A stretch of 64,000 nt of DNA from Paraburkholderia sp. PGU19 (GTDB taxonomy: Bacteria > Pseudomonadota > Gammaproteobacteria > Burkholderiales > Burkholderiaceae), in assembly GCF_013426915.1 (NCBI RefSeq), contig NZ_AP023179.1:2294001-2358000 (forward strand), written 5' to 3'. Numbering within the stretch: position 1 is the first letter of the stretch; every line of letters starts with the position of its first letter. This document shows, piece after piece, positions 40,436-48,310 of the stretch. Below the pieces are notes generated by a model that had not been told where the DNA came from, did not search any database, and worked only from the letters and a program-made list of their open reading frames with translations. Position numbers and translations under genes: made by a program.

Positions 40436-41659
40436 TCAGCGTGTGCCTTCTTCGAGCGCGCGCCGCAACGAAAGCGCGATGCCACGCGCCGCGAGCGTCA
40501 CTTCATCGAGCGATGGGAACGACGGTGCGATGCGCAGGTGCCGGTCTTCGTCGTCGAGTCCATAGGGATACGCGGCGCCCGCCGGCGTCAGCACGAGACC
40601 CGCCTCGGCCGCGAGCGCCACCGTGCGTTTCGCATAGCCCTTCGGCGCGTACAGGCTGATGAAATAGCCGCCTTCTGGACGATTCCACGACACGCCGGGA
40701 ATATCGGCGAGCAGCGCTTCGAATGTGGCGACGACCGCGTCGAACTTCGGCTGCAGCAGCGCGCGATGCTTCGTCATCAGCCGTTCGAGCCCTTCGCGGT
40801 CGCGCAGGAAACGCACGTGCCGCAGTTGGTTCAGCTTGTCCGGACCGATCGTGCGCACGCCCATATGCTTTTGCCACCAGCCGATATTGCGCTGCGACGC
40901 CGCGAGAAACGCGATGCCGCCGCCCGCCACCGTGACCTTCGACAGCGACGCGAACACCAGCGCGCGGTCCGCATGCCCCGCCCGTTCGCACAGTTCGACG
41001 ATGTTGGGCGTGTTACGCGGCGTGTCCGTCAGATGATGAAAACGGTACGCGTCGTCCCAGAAGAGACGGAAGTCGCTCGCGGCAGCGGGCAGCGCGGCGA
41101 GTCGATCGACCGTTTCGCGCGACCAGATCGCGCCGCTCGGGTTGCTGTAGAGCGGCATGCACCAGATGCCCTTGATCGAAGCGTCGCTTTTGACATGCGC
41201 TTCCACGGCGTCCATGTCGGGGCCGTCCTGCGTCATCGGCACGGGAATCATGCGGATGCCGAGCGCCTCGCAGATCGCAAAATGCCGGTCGTAGCCAGGC
41301 ACGGGGCACAGGAACGCCACTTCGCCCTGTTTGCTCCACGGCGTGTGCCCCGGCATACCGTGCAGCATCGCGAACGCAAGCGCATCGTGCATCAGTTCGA
41401 GGCTCGAGTTGCCCGCCGCGACCACTTGCGCCGCATCGACATCCAGCAGTTGCGCACCGAACTCGCGCGCCTCGGGCAAGCCCAGCAAGTGCCCGTAGTT
41501 GCGGCAATCGATGCCGTCGCGCGACACGTAACCGGCCGTGCCCGCTTCGTCGAGCAGCGCGCGCGACAGGTCGAGTTGCTCAGGCGACGGCTTGCCGCGC
41601 GACATGTCGAGCCGCATCGCAAGCTGCCGGAATTCGTCGTAAGTGGAAGGCGTCGCCAT
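40436..41659 (-). CDS. PLP-dependent aminotransferase, subgroup Ic aspartate aminotransferase-like
   Basis: 407 aa. The N-terminal MSRGKPSPEQLDLSRALLDE and DCRNYGHLLGLPEAREFGA, and the C-terminal RPEGGYFISLYAP and HLRIAPSFPS, match the Asp_aminotransf family known from Corynebacterium. The PLP lysine is in FASLSKVTVAGGG and the ring-binding Asp/Tyr in FRLFWDDAYRFHHL. No DNA-binding domain is present, so it is not MocR. Aspartate is the likely amino donor but other substrates are possible. It is divergent from a LysR gene that probably controls it. Confidence 0.88.
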   Translation of the reverse strand: MATPSTYDEFRQLAMRLDMSRGKPSPEQLDLSRALLDEAGTAGYVSRDGIDCRNYGHLLGLPEAREFGAQLLDVDAAQVVAAGNSSLELMHDALAFAMLHGMPGHTPWSKQGEVAFLCPVPGYDRHFAICEALGIRMIPVPMTQDGPDMDAVEAHVKSDASIKGIWCMPLYSNPSGAIWSRETVDRLAALPAAASDFRLFWDDAYRFHHLTDTPRNTPNIVELCERAGHADRALVFASLSKVTVAGGGIAFLAASQRNIGWWQKHMGVRTIGPDKLNQLRHVRFLRDREGLERLMTKHRALLQPKFDAVVATFEALLADIPGVSWNRPEGGYFISLYAPKGYAKRTVALAAEAGLVLTPAGAAYPYGLDDEDRHLRIAPSFPSLDEVTLAARGIALSLRRALEEGTR

Positions 41660-41751
41660 GATGTCCCCGGATGAGTGCGCTCGCGTTAGGTATCGAGCAC
41701 AGTGTGTAAAGCCAGTATGCCGCCGCCCATGAGTTCAGACAAACGCGTTAT

Positions 41752-41770
41752 ATTGAACATTTCGATCAAT
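41752..41770. promoter_or_regulatory. Candidate LysR operator between aminotransferase and LysR genes
   Basis: Inverted repeat ATTGA-N9-TCAAT (19 bp), containing the T-N11-A core typical of LysR-type regulators, 35 bp before the LysR start codon in the divergent intergenic region. The surrounding 30 bp is AT-rich, as expected for overlapping promoters. Confidence 0.6.
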
Positions 41771-41804
41771 ATTTCTGATACGCACTTCAAGGGGATGCAA
41801 GCGG

Positions 41805-42659
41805 ATGAAAGCCCTCGATCTCGATGTGCTCGCGATGTTCGTCGCCATCGCCGACACCGGTAGCTTCGTGCGCGGCGCGGCGCTCGTGCATCGCTCGCAG
41901 TCCGCGCTGAGCATGCAGATCCGTTCGCTCGAAACCGCGCTCGGCAAGCCGCTGTTCGTGCGCGGCCCGCGCAGCGTGACGCTCACGCAGGACGGACAGG
42001 TGATGCTCGGCTACGCGCGCCGCATGCTCGCGCTGCGCGACGAAGCGTGGGCATCCGTCGTGCATCCCGACGTGAAAGGCCGCGTCGCGATCGGCGTACC
42101 GGACGATTACGCGTCGTCGCTGCTGCCGTCCGTGCTGCGCAACTTCTCGGCGACCTATCCGAAGGTCGAGATCCAGGTGGTCGGCCTGCCGAGCAACGCG
42201 CTCGAACCGCTGCTGAAGGACAACAAGATCGACCTCGCATGCGTGACGCGCGTGAAGGGCCTGGCGGGCGAATTCATCCGGCTCGAGCCGATGGTGTGGG
42301 CGGGCACATCCACGGCGGGACGCGAAGTGTGGAAGGAACGCCCGCTGCCTATCGCGCTGTTCGGCGTCGGCAGCGTCGCGCGCGCGAAGGCGATTCAGAC
42401 GCTGGAGCGCGCGAAGATCACCTATCGCACGTCGTATGAAAGCCCGAGTCTGATGGGCCTGTTCAGCATGGTCGACGCGGGTCTCGCGGTCGCGCCGCTC
42501 GCGCGCTGCGCGGTGCCCGAGCGCTTCGTCACGCTCGGCCGCCAGCATGGGCTGCCGAAGCTGCCCGAACTGGAGATCATCCTCGCGCGCAGTGCGCGCT
42601 CGAACCGGCCGCCGTGCGACTATCTGGCCGAGCAGATCCTCTGCGAACTGCGCGACTGA
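41805..42659 (+). CDS. LysR-family transcriptional regulator
   Basis: 284 aa. N-terminal winged helix: LDLDVLAMFVAIADTGSFV, GAALVHRSQSALSMQIRSLE and GKPLFVRGPRSVTLTQDGQ. The effector domain begins near residue 90 (VKGRVAIGVPDDYASSLLP) and ends with PPCDYLAEQILCEL. AAGGGG lies 10 nt upstream of the ATG. Divergent arrangement suggests autoregulation plus control of the aminotransferase gene. A cotranscribed partner is not seen. Confidence 0.93.
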   Translation: MKALDLDVLAMFVAIADTGSFVRGAALVHRSQSALSMQIRSLETALGKPLFVRGPRSVTLTQDGQVMLGYARRMLALRDEAWASVVHPDVKGRVAIGVPDDYASSLLPSVLRNFSATYPKVEIQVVGLPSNALEPLLKDNKIDLACVTRVKGLAGEFIRLEPMVWAGTSTAGREVWKERPLPIALFGVGSVARAKAIQTLERAKITYRTSYESPSLMGLFSMVDAGLAVAPLARCAVPERFVTLGRQHGLPKLPELEIILARSARSNRPPCDYLAEQILCELRD

Positions 42660-42684
42660 TCCGACCGCCGCGCGAACGGGCGCT

Positions 42685-43746
42685 TCACATCGCCGCCATC
42701 AACCGTTGCCGCGCCGCGCGATAAGCAACGCTGTGCACGCCCGAATCCCGCGCCGCGTCCAGCAGGCCGTCGCGTGCCTGCGTGCTAGGGCCATCGTCGG
42801 GAAGCCATGCGTCGATGCCGGCCTGCACGTCACGCTGCCCGGCCGCGCTCCGCGTACGCAGATGCGCGTCAGCGAGCATGCGCTCTTCCCACACCATCAG
42901 ATGCGCGAGCCGCGCGTAGCGGCTCGCGCCCGCTGCGCACGACGGCTCGAAATGCGTCTGCGCGATCCATTCAGGGAACTGCTCGCCCGACATCGGACGC
43001 GCGATCCCGTAGCCCTGCGCGAGATCGACGCCAAAGACCCGCAGCGCGTCGAGCAGCTCAGGGTCTTCGACGCCCTCCACCACCACCGCCTTGCCGAGCG
43101 CCTGCCCGAGCCGCGTCAGATGATGAATGAACGGCAGCACGTCGGCGGCGTCGTGATCGTGCAGATCCGCGATGCTGCGATCGATCTTCAGGCAATCGAA
43201 CGGCAGCTCGCGCAGCCGGCTCAGGCTGCTGTGTCCCGTGCCCAGATCGTCCTGCGCGAGGTCGACTCCGAGCGTCTTGTAGCCCGCGATCTGCTGATCG
43301 AGCTCGACGCCCTGCGGCAGCGCGCCGGACTCCAGGATTTCGAGCATCAGCTCGCCCGTCTCGCAGCCGAATTCATCGAATGCAGCGCGCGTCGCGTCGA
43401 AGTAGCGCGGATCGCAGAGCGCGGTAGGTGGCAGATTGACGGACACGACGATGTCGATACCGATACGCCGCCATGCGTTGCGCTGCGTCAGCACCTGCGC
43501 GAGGCCGCGCCTATACAGCTCGAGATGGTCGTCGTTGCCCAGCGACGGCAGAAACTGGCCTGGCGCGAACAGTACATCGCCGTCGCGCAGCCGCGCGAGC
43601 GCTTCGACCTTCGTCACGCGGCCGGCGCGCAGGTCGAGCAGCGGCTGATAGTGCATGCACAACGCGTCCTCGCGCAGCATCTCGGCCCATCGCTGATGCG
43701 CGGCGCGCGGCGCCACACCGGATTCGGTTGAAATGGATCTGCTCAT
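42685..43746 (-). CDS. EAL-domain cyclic-di-GMP phosphodiesterase
   Basis: 353 aa from the ATG at 43746. Catalytic EAL motif E48-A-L, then VNLPPTAL, EILESG, Q-D166-D167-LGTGHSSL, K187 in LKIDR and E224 in VVVEGVED: the metal and catalytic set appears complete, although loop 6 reads DDLGTGHS rather than the usual DDFGTGYS. A C-terminal tail of about 100 residues is helical and unassigned. An ATG at 43848 has a better ribosome site (AGGGGA), but the added codons are unusual for this genome, so I kept the shorter start. Predicted to degrade c-di-GMP. Confidence 0.9.
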   Translation of the reverse strand: MSRSISTESGVAPRAAHQRWAEMLREDALCMHYQPLLDLRAGRVTKVEALARLRDGDVLFAPGQFLPSLGNDDHLELYRRGLAQVLTQRNAWRRIGIDIVVSVNLPPTALCDPRYFDATRAAFDEFGCETGELMLEILESGALPQGVELDQQIAGYKTLGVDLAQDDLGTGHSSLSRLRELPFDCLKIDRSIADLHDHDAADVLPFIHHLTRLGQALGKAVVVEGVEDPELLDALRVFGVDLAQGYGIARPMSGEQFPEWIAQTHFEPSCAAGASRYARLAHLMVWEERMLADAHLRTRSAAGQRDVQAGIDAWLPDDGPSTQARDGLLDAARDSGVHSVAYRAARQRLMAAM

Positions 43747-43997
43747 AAATGGATTTGCCGAAAGGTTGGGGAGGCGTTTGCGCTGATCACCACGCGCATG
43801 GCGGGATCGACAAGCCGAGAGCATTGATAGGGAATGCCAGGCGATCATGAATCTATCCCCTGCGATGAACGCGCCAGATCGAAGACGCTGACCAATATCA
43901 ATGCCTTCGTCGGACACAGTGCCGACAATCTCTTCATCGGCTAGCTCATGGTCGACGGGGCGAGCGCATCACACTCCACAGTGCGCGACGTCTCTTC

Positions 43998-44036
43998 GGG
44001 CTCCGCAGTTCCCCGGCTGCGGAGCCCCTTTTTTTT
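43998..44036 (+). terminator. Orphan plus-strand intrinsic terminator
   Basis: Stem GGGCTCCGCAG / CTGCGGAGCCC (11 bp, perfect) with an 8 nt loop, then C and eight Ts on the plus strand. Both flanking protein genes are on the minus strand, so no known transcript needs it. On the minus strand the hairpin is preceded by A residues and lacks a following T-run. Confidence 0.85.
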
Positions 44037-44081
44037 GAATGGCCAGGAACACGCTCTGCCTGCGGAGCGCGCGCCAGCAAA

Positions 44082-44399
44082 CTAGCGGAGCGCCTCGTTG
44101 AAGTGACCGACTTCGGCGGCAATCGTCGAGTGATAGCGCTCGGGCAAGCCACTCCTGCGCGGTTCGTTCAACACCCTCCTGATGCGTGCGTCGAACTCGG
44201 CCTTGACCTCGGCTCGCGTCGCCGGCATCAAACTGGCGAGAATCGCCTCCAGCAACTCACCGGACACGATCAGCCGCGCGCCATACTGGATCAACGCATC
44301 GCTTTGCAGCGACGAAAGTTGCGTGAGCAGATCGACAGACGAGTCGGCGCTCTTGCCGTCGTCGCCACATGCGGCACGATGAGTGGAAGATGCTTGCAT
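44082..44399 (-). CDS. Hypothetical protein (105 aa) downstream of chemoreceptor
   Basis: Small soluble helical protein (SSVDLLTQLSSLQSDALIQYG, RLIVSGELLEAILASLMPATR, AEVKAEFDARIRRVLNE). The ATG at 44399 has AGGGA 8 nt upstream and lies 17 bp after the chemoreceptor stop, so the two genes are probably cotranscribed. No domain recognised; it may assist chemoreceptor signalling, but that is only context. Confidence 0.7.
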   Translation of the reverse strand: MQASSTHRAACGDDGKSADSSVDLLTQLSSLQSDALIQYGARLIVSGELLEAILASLMPATRAEVKAEFDARIRRVLNEPRRSGLPERYHSTIAAEVGHFNEALR

Positions 44400-44416
44400 T
44401 GATATTTCCCTGGAGT

Positions 44417-46114
44417 TCAAAACGATTCCCAATCGCCATCGGCAGACACGGCCTCTTTTGCCGCTACGGACTTCCCAGCCGGTTCGACGCGGCGTGCCGC
44501 TGCCTGGGCGTGCTTCGCCGCGGCGACGGGCGCGCGCACGGCGCGCGGCAGCGTCACGGCAGGCGTGGCGCTGGGCGCATCGGCAAGTCTGAAGACGGTG
44601 ATCGCGCCCGTCATCTGCATGGCCTGCTCTTCGAGTGCCTGCGCGGCCGCCGCCGACTGCTCGACGAGCGCCGCGTTCTGCTGCGTGACCGTGTCGATCT
44701 GGCTGATCGCCTGGCTCATCTGCTCGATGCCTTGACTCTGTTCTTCCGACGCCGCAGAAATTTCGCCCACAATATCTGACACCTGCTTGATCGCGCGCAT
44801 CACCTGGCCCATCGTCGAGCCGACTTCTTCGGCCTGGCGCGAGCCGTCCTTGACGAGTGCCGTCGACGATTCGATCAGATCCTTGATCTCCTTCGCGGCC
44901 GACGACGAACGTTGCGCGAGCGAGCGCACTTCACCCGCGACGACAGCGAAGCCGCGCCCCTGCTCGCCCGCGCGGGCCGCTTCGACGGCTGCATTCAGGG
45001 CGAGGATGTTGGTCTGGAACGCGATGCCTTCGATCAGCGTCGTGATATCGGCGATCTTCGCGGAGCTCTCGCTGATGTTGCCGATCGTGCGCATCATCGC
45101 CTGCACCGCGTCGTTGCTCGCATCAGCCATCGAGCGTGCGTTGGCCGACAGCGAATTGGCCTGGCGCGCGTTGTCGGCGTTCTGCTTGACCGTTTCGGCC
45201 AGCTCCGTCATCGTCGCGGCCGTCTCTTCGACGGATGCCGCCTGCTCTTCCGTGCGCGACGACAGTTCCATGTTGCCCGCCGCGATCTCGCGCGAGGCCA
45301 CTGTCACCGAGTCGCTCGACGTCTTGATGCGGCACACGGTGTCCGCAAGCTGGCCGCTCATGCGCCTCATGGCGTCGAGCAGCGAGCCGAATTCGCCTGT
45401 TGCGTCGACGGTGATCGGACGGTCCAGGCGGCCGTCAGCGATGTTGTTGGCGATGTCGACGGAGCGGTTCAACGGGCGCGTGATCGCCTTCGACAGATAC
45501 ACCGTCGCACCGAGACACACGAGCGCGCTCGACGCCAGCATGCCCAGCGCGATCCAGAACATCTGCTTCGACGAACGCTCGCTATCGCTCGTGAAGTCTC
45601 TGGCCTGCGCCTGGTTCAGGTCCATGTCCTGCTGGACCAGCGCATTGAGCGCCTCGGACACGCGCAGCACGGAACTGCGCTGGAACTCGATAGCGCCCGC
45701 CACATCGCCCTTCTCGATCTGCGCGACCTCCTGATCGATCAGTGACTTGAACGTGCTGGCCTGAGCGTGAATCCTGTCGGCGATTGTCTGCTCATCGCCA
45801 CTGCTGATACCGCCCGAATAGTATTGCGCCCAGCACGAGTCCATTGCGGCCTGCAGTTCGCGCACGCGCCGCAGGTTGTCCTTGTCCTGCGTGACGAGCG
45901 TCTGCCACAGCAGACGGCGGATTTCGATCTCGTGAATGCGAAACATGGCGAGCTGAGTGACGGGAACCAGATTGCCCGTGTAGGCGATCTGCATGTTGTC
46001 ACTCATCGTTTTGACAGCACGCATGCCATACAGCGCGTTGCCAACCAGTAACACGGTACACACGGCAAAGGCCGCGATGATCCTGAAGCGGATCGTTTGA
46101 AAAAACTGAGTCAT
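44417..46114 (-). CDS. Methyl-accepting chemotaxis protein (Tar/Tsr class)
   Basis: 565 aa from the ATG at 46114. A membrane segment at residues 10-30 is followed by a periplasmic four-helix-bundle sensor (residues 35-185), a second membrane segment ([21 protein letters not shown]), HAMP ([21 protein letters not shown]) and a signalling domain. The latter has the conserved hairpin tip [23 protein letters not shown] and methylation helices ([20 protein letters not shown]). The protein ends in D-W-E-S-F, a CheR/CheB-docking pentapeptide type. Ligand unknown. No other che genes are in the window; the flhDC-like genes lie divergently 0.6 kb away. Confidence 0.93.
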   Translation of the reverse strand: MTQFFQTIRFRIIAAFAVCTVLLVGNALYGMRAVKTMSDNMQIAYTGNLVPVTQLAMFRIHEIEIRRLLWQTLVTQDKDNLRRVRELQAAMDSCWAQYYSGGISSGDEQTIADRIHAQASTFKSLIDQEVAQIEKGDVAGAIEFQRSSVLRVSEALNALVQQDMDLNQAQARDFTSDSERSSKQMFWIALGMLASSALVCLGATVYLSKAITRPLNRSVDIANNIADGRLDRPITVDATGEFGSLLDAMRRMSGQLADTVCRIKTSSDSVTVASREIAAGNMELSSRTEEQAASVEETAATMTELAETVKQNADNARQANSLSANARSMADASNDAVQAMMRTIGNISESSAKIADITTLIEGIAFQTNILALNAAVEAARAGEQGRGFAVVAGEVRSLAQRSSSAAKEIKDLIESSTALVKDGSRQAEEVGSTMGQVMRAIKQVSDIVGEISAASEEQSQGIEQMSQAISQIDTVTQQNAALVEQSAAAAQALEEQAMQMTGAITVFRLADAPSATPAVTLPRAVRAPVAAAKHAQAAARRVEPAGKSVAAKEAVSADGDWESF

Positions 46115-46361
46115 TCCATTCTGCCGGATGATGGCGCTCGGGCAGTTCATCTGCCGCGCCTCGCGATTGAAGAAGAAGACGGCTCGCGCGCGCATCGCGC
46201 TGCCATCGCGGAACGCGTCTTCGTCAGGTCGCGTTCTCATGTCGATCGAGCCGCAACGAACGACACGCGTCATTCGGGGCTACTGTCCACTGTGATCGTA
46301 AGGATGGCCGGGCATGCGGGCAATGATGGAAGTCAATATCAAGATGAGCGAAAATCTTTTT

Positions 46362-46391
46362 TTGACTATATTAAGGATGCCTTGTTATTAA
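46362..46391 (+). promoter_or_regulatory. Candidate sigma-70 promoter upstream of flhD
   Basis: TTGACT (46362-46367), 18 bp spacer, TATTAA (46386-46391), in the AT-rich part of the flhD upstream region. It would give a leader of about 335 nt, long as in enterobacterial flhDC. Sequence match only. Confidence 0.4.
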
Positions 46392-46590
46392 ATTCATACG
46401 TTTTTTGCGCGGTAATTTCAAAAAAATAGCGCAGCAAATCGACATGTCGGCTCTAACCCGCAGTCACGTTTTCTACATTAACCAAGGATCAGATTGCGTA
46501 TTGCATCACGCCGCCTCGAAACGGATCTGTCGTCCATTCCCTACACGATGCTTCCCCGCCCTACGCGCGATTCAACCGAACACCCATTTT

Positions 46591-46603
46591 ATTTTGAGAC
46601 AGC
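46591..46603 (+). promoter_or_regulatory. Shared 13 bp motif ATTTTGAGACAGC, flhD copy
   Basis: Identical to 50401-50413 upstream of the fnr-like gene, at about the same distance (roughly 130-140 bp) from the start codon. Possible binding site of a common regulator. Confidence 0.5.
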
Positions 46604-46733
46604 GCGGGCAACACTCTCGATCAGGAATTTGACGTAAGCGCTACGGACACACCACACAGGTTGTATTGCGATGCCACCCCGTTCGGATCGCACCGCCTGA
46701 TCGTAGCCACGTCGCCTTGCGTGCGAGGAAACC

Positions 46734-47048
46734 ATGAAAGCTGACGATGTTTTTTCGGAGATACGCGAAGTCAATCTGGCGTATCTGATGCTGGCTCAAC
46801 GCCTCGCGCGCAGGAATCCCATCGAGGCACAGGTGCGTCTTGGGATGTCGGCACAACTCACGGCCATCATCGGTGGCCTGTCCGCCGCGCAGATCGTGCG
46901 ACTCGCCGATTCGGACGTGCTGCTGTGCCGTGCCGGAATCCATGAGCGATCGGTGCTGAGCGCGCTCAATGACAGCCTCGGCCGGCATGACATGCAGCCG
47001 ATGCACGCCGCGATGCTGCTCGCGCAATTGCCTGCGAGGACGCTGTGA
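46734..47048 (+). CDS. flhD: FlhD-family transcriptional activator subunit
   Basis: 104 aa. The N-terminal FSEIREVNLAYLMLAQRLARR matches the FlhD helix (enterobacterial form INLSYLLLAQRL). AAQIVRLADSDVLLCRAG carries the cysteine at residue 65, the position of the intersubunit disulfide in E. coli FlhD. FlhD joins FlhC as D4C2 to activate flagellar class 2 promoters. A GAGGAAACC ribosome site precedes the ATG. Its stop overlaps the flhC ATG by one base (TGATG). No flagellar genes are nearby, so this may be a secondary FlhDC. Confidence 0.92.
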   Translation: MKADDVFSEIREVNLAYLMLAQRLARRNPIEAQVRLGMSAQLTAIIGGLSAAQIVRLADSDVLLCRAGIHERSVLSALNDSLGRHDMQPMHAAMLLAQLPARTL

Positions 47049-47620
47049 TGACCGCGCTTGCTTCGCTGAGGGCCGTTGTCGCGCGTGCGGACCCGGGGCA
47101 ACGCCGCCTTCTCGACGACGTCAACGAGACGCTGCTCGCCATCGAACTGTTCGAACTCGGCGCGCGGCTGCAGGTCACGCAAGCCGAGACGACGCTGTCG
47201 CGTGACCGTCTGATTCGCCTCTACAAGGAATTGCACCGCGAATCGCCGCCCAAAGGCATGTTGCCGTTTTCCGCCGACTGGTACGTGACGTGGCTGCCGA
47301 ACATCCACGCGTCGCTGTTTCATGCGTTGTACCGGTCGATCTCCGCGCAGGGCGACATCAGGCGGATCGCGGCGATCATCGCGGCGTACCGGCTCTATCG
47401 CGAGTACGTCTCGCCAGACACGGAGCCTGTGTTGAGCTTTACCCGCGCGTGGACGCTCGTGAAATTCGTCGAGCACGACATGCTGCATCTGAGAACGTGC
47501 GGCTGCTGCAAGGGAAACTTCCTCGTGCTCGCCTACGAACTGGAACCCGGCTACATCTGCGGACTGTGCAAGCCGCCCTCGCGTGCCGGGAAAACAGGCC
47601 GCCCTGCCAGAGTTGAATAA
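47048..47620 (+). CDS. flhC: FlhC-family transcriptional activator subunit
   Basis: 190 aa. The ATG at 47048 is coupled to flhD; a GTG one codon upstream is also possible. The DNA-contacting body includes LAIELFELGARLQVTQAETTL and RLIRLYKELHRESPPKGMLPF. The zinc site is seen in LRTCGCCKGNF and YICGLCKPP, giving four cysteines as in E. coli FlhC. Together with FlhD it would activate promoters. It is followed 87 bp later by a second flhD-like gene. Confidence 0.93.
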   Translation: MTALASLRAVVARADPGQRRLLDDVNETLLAIELFELGARLQVTQAETTLSRDRLIRLYKELHRESPPKGMLPFSADWYVTWLPNIHASLFHALYRSISAQGDIRRIAAIIAAYRLYREYVSPDTEPVLSFTRAWTLVKFVEHDMLHLRTCGCCKGNFLVLAYELEPGYICGLCKPPSRAGKTGRPARVE

Positions 47621-47707
47621 AGGCCCCGTCCCGCACGACGTGACGAACCCCGAGCGCAGACACCTACGGCGCGCAGGGCATGTTTCTAGTTACTGGAGAT
47701 TCAAAAG

Positions 47708-47998
47708 TTGGACCACAACGAAACGCTTAAGGAAATACGTGAGGTCAATCTGTCATTTCTCTCTCTCGCGCAGCGGCTTGCACGCATCGATGGCCCGAGG
47801 GCCATGCGTCTGCTCAGAATCGATGAGGAATCGGTGAATGAGATTGCGCGCTTGCCGCCCGAACAGATCGCCAGGCTCGCCGCGACGAACATGCTTTTCT
47901 GCCGCTTTGCGCTCGACGACTGCGCGTTGCTTGCGTCGCTCGTTCACGGCGCTCAGCGCGGTGTGGAGCGGCAGACGGACGAGCCGCTCGCGGCGTGA
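47708..47998 (+). CDS. Second FlhD-like protein (TTG start)
   Basis: 96 aa starting at TTG 47708, with GGAG 9 nt upstream. ETLKEIREVNLSFLSLAQRLAR aligns directly with FlhD two genes upstream, and PEQIARLAATNMLFCRFALDD keeps a cysteine at residue 65. It ends about 8 residues shorter than FlhD. Two FlhD paralogues around one FlhC are unusual. It could form alternative hetero-oligomers with FlhC or act as an antagonist. Sequence between the two copies is well diverged, so the duplication is not recent. Confidence 0.85.
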   Translation: MDHNETLKEIREVNLSFLSLAQRLARIDGPRAMRLLRIDEESVNEIARLPPEQIARLAATNMLFCRFALDDCALLASLVHGAQRGVERQTDEPLAA

Positions 47999-48102
47999 AC
48001 AACCATCCCGGGTTGCATGCGCCCCATACGAATCTGCCGTAGAACGGGCCAGCACTCACGGGCAACTTCCAAATTTGAGAACGTCGTTTCCAGCCGCACG
48101 CA

Positions 48103-48130
48103 TTGATAGTTATCCTATTCGACATATGAT
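48103..48130 (+). promoter_or_regulatory. Candidate sigma-70 promoter for the two-component genes
   Basis: TTGATA (48103-48108), 16 bp spacer, TATGAT (48125-48130; five of six consensus bases). It lies in the 312 bp gap after the second flhD-like gene and would start transcription near 48137, about 175 nt before the preferred kinase start. Confidence 0.5.
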
Positions 48131-48310
48131 TGTCTACGAGCATTCGTGAGGATAGTCCGACGCGGCCCGCGTGCAATGGTCACATTGCTGCGCAGGATTG
48201 CACGCATGAGGCGCTCGCTCGAACGCGAGCCTGGCGCCACGGGAACACGCAGCACAAGTCACCGTACACACCACGACACGACCCGCAACACGCCTGGGCG
48301 GGTATACGCG

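Larger units (their letters stand above)
46115..46733. other. Divergent, AT-rich regulatory region between the chemoreceptor gene and flhD
   Basis: 619 bp, unusually AT-rich between about 46330 and 46460 compared with its surroundings. It should contain the promoters of both units. It includes a sigma-70-like candidate (46362-46391) and the 13 bp motif shared with the fnr upstream region (46591-46603). No protein gene is credible here. The length is typical of flhD regions with multiple regulatory inputs. Confidence 0.6.

Noticed and set aside
38764..40659. 631-codon plus-strand frame opposite the MFS gene
   Set aside because: Extremely rich in Gln/Arg/His, as expected of antisense hydrophobic codons; not a protein.
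42685..43848. Longer start for the EAL protein at 43848 with a good ribosome site
   Set aside because: The extra 34 codons use several codons rare in this genome (CTA, TCA, TGT, CGA), so the shorter start at 43746 was preferred; the longer form cannot be excluded.
46405..46632. 75-codon frame in the flhD upstream region
   Set aside because: Non-ATG start without ribosome site, odd codon use, and it overlaps the AT-rich promoter region.
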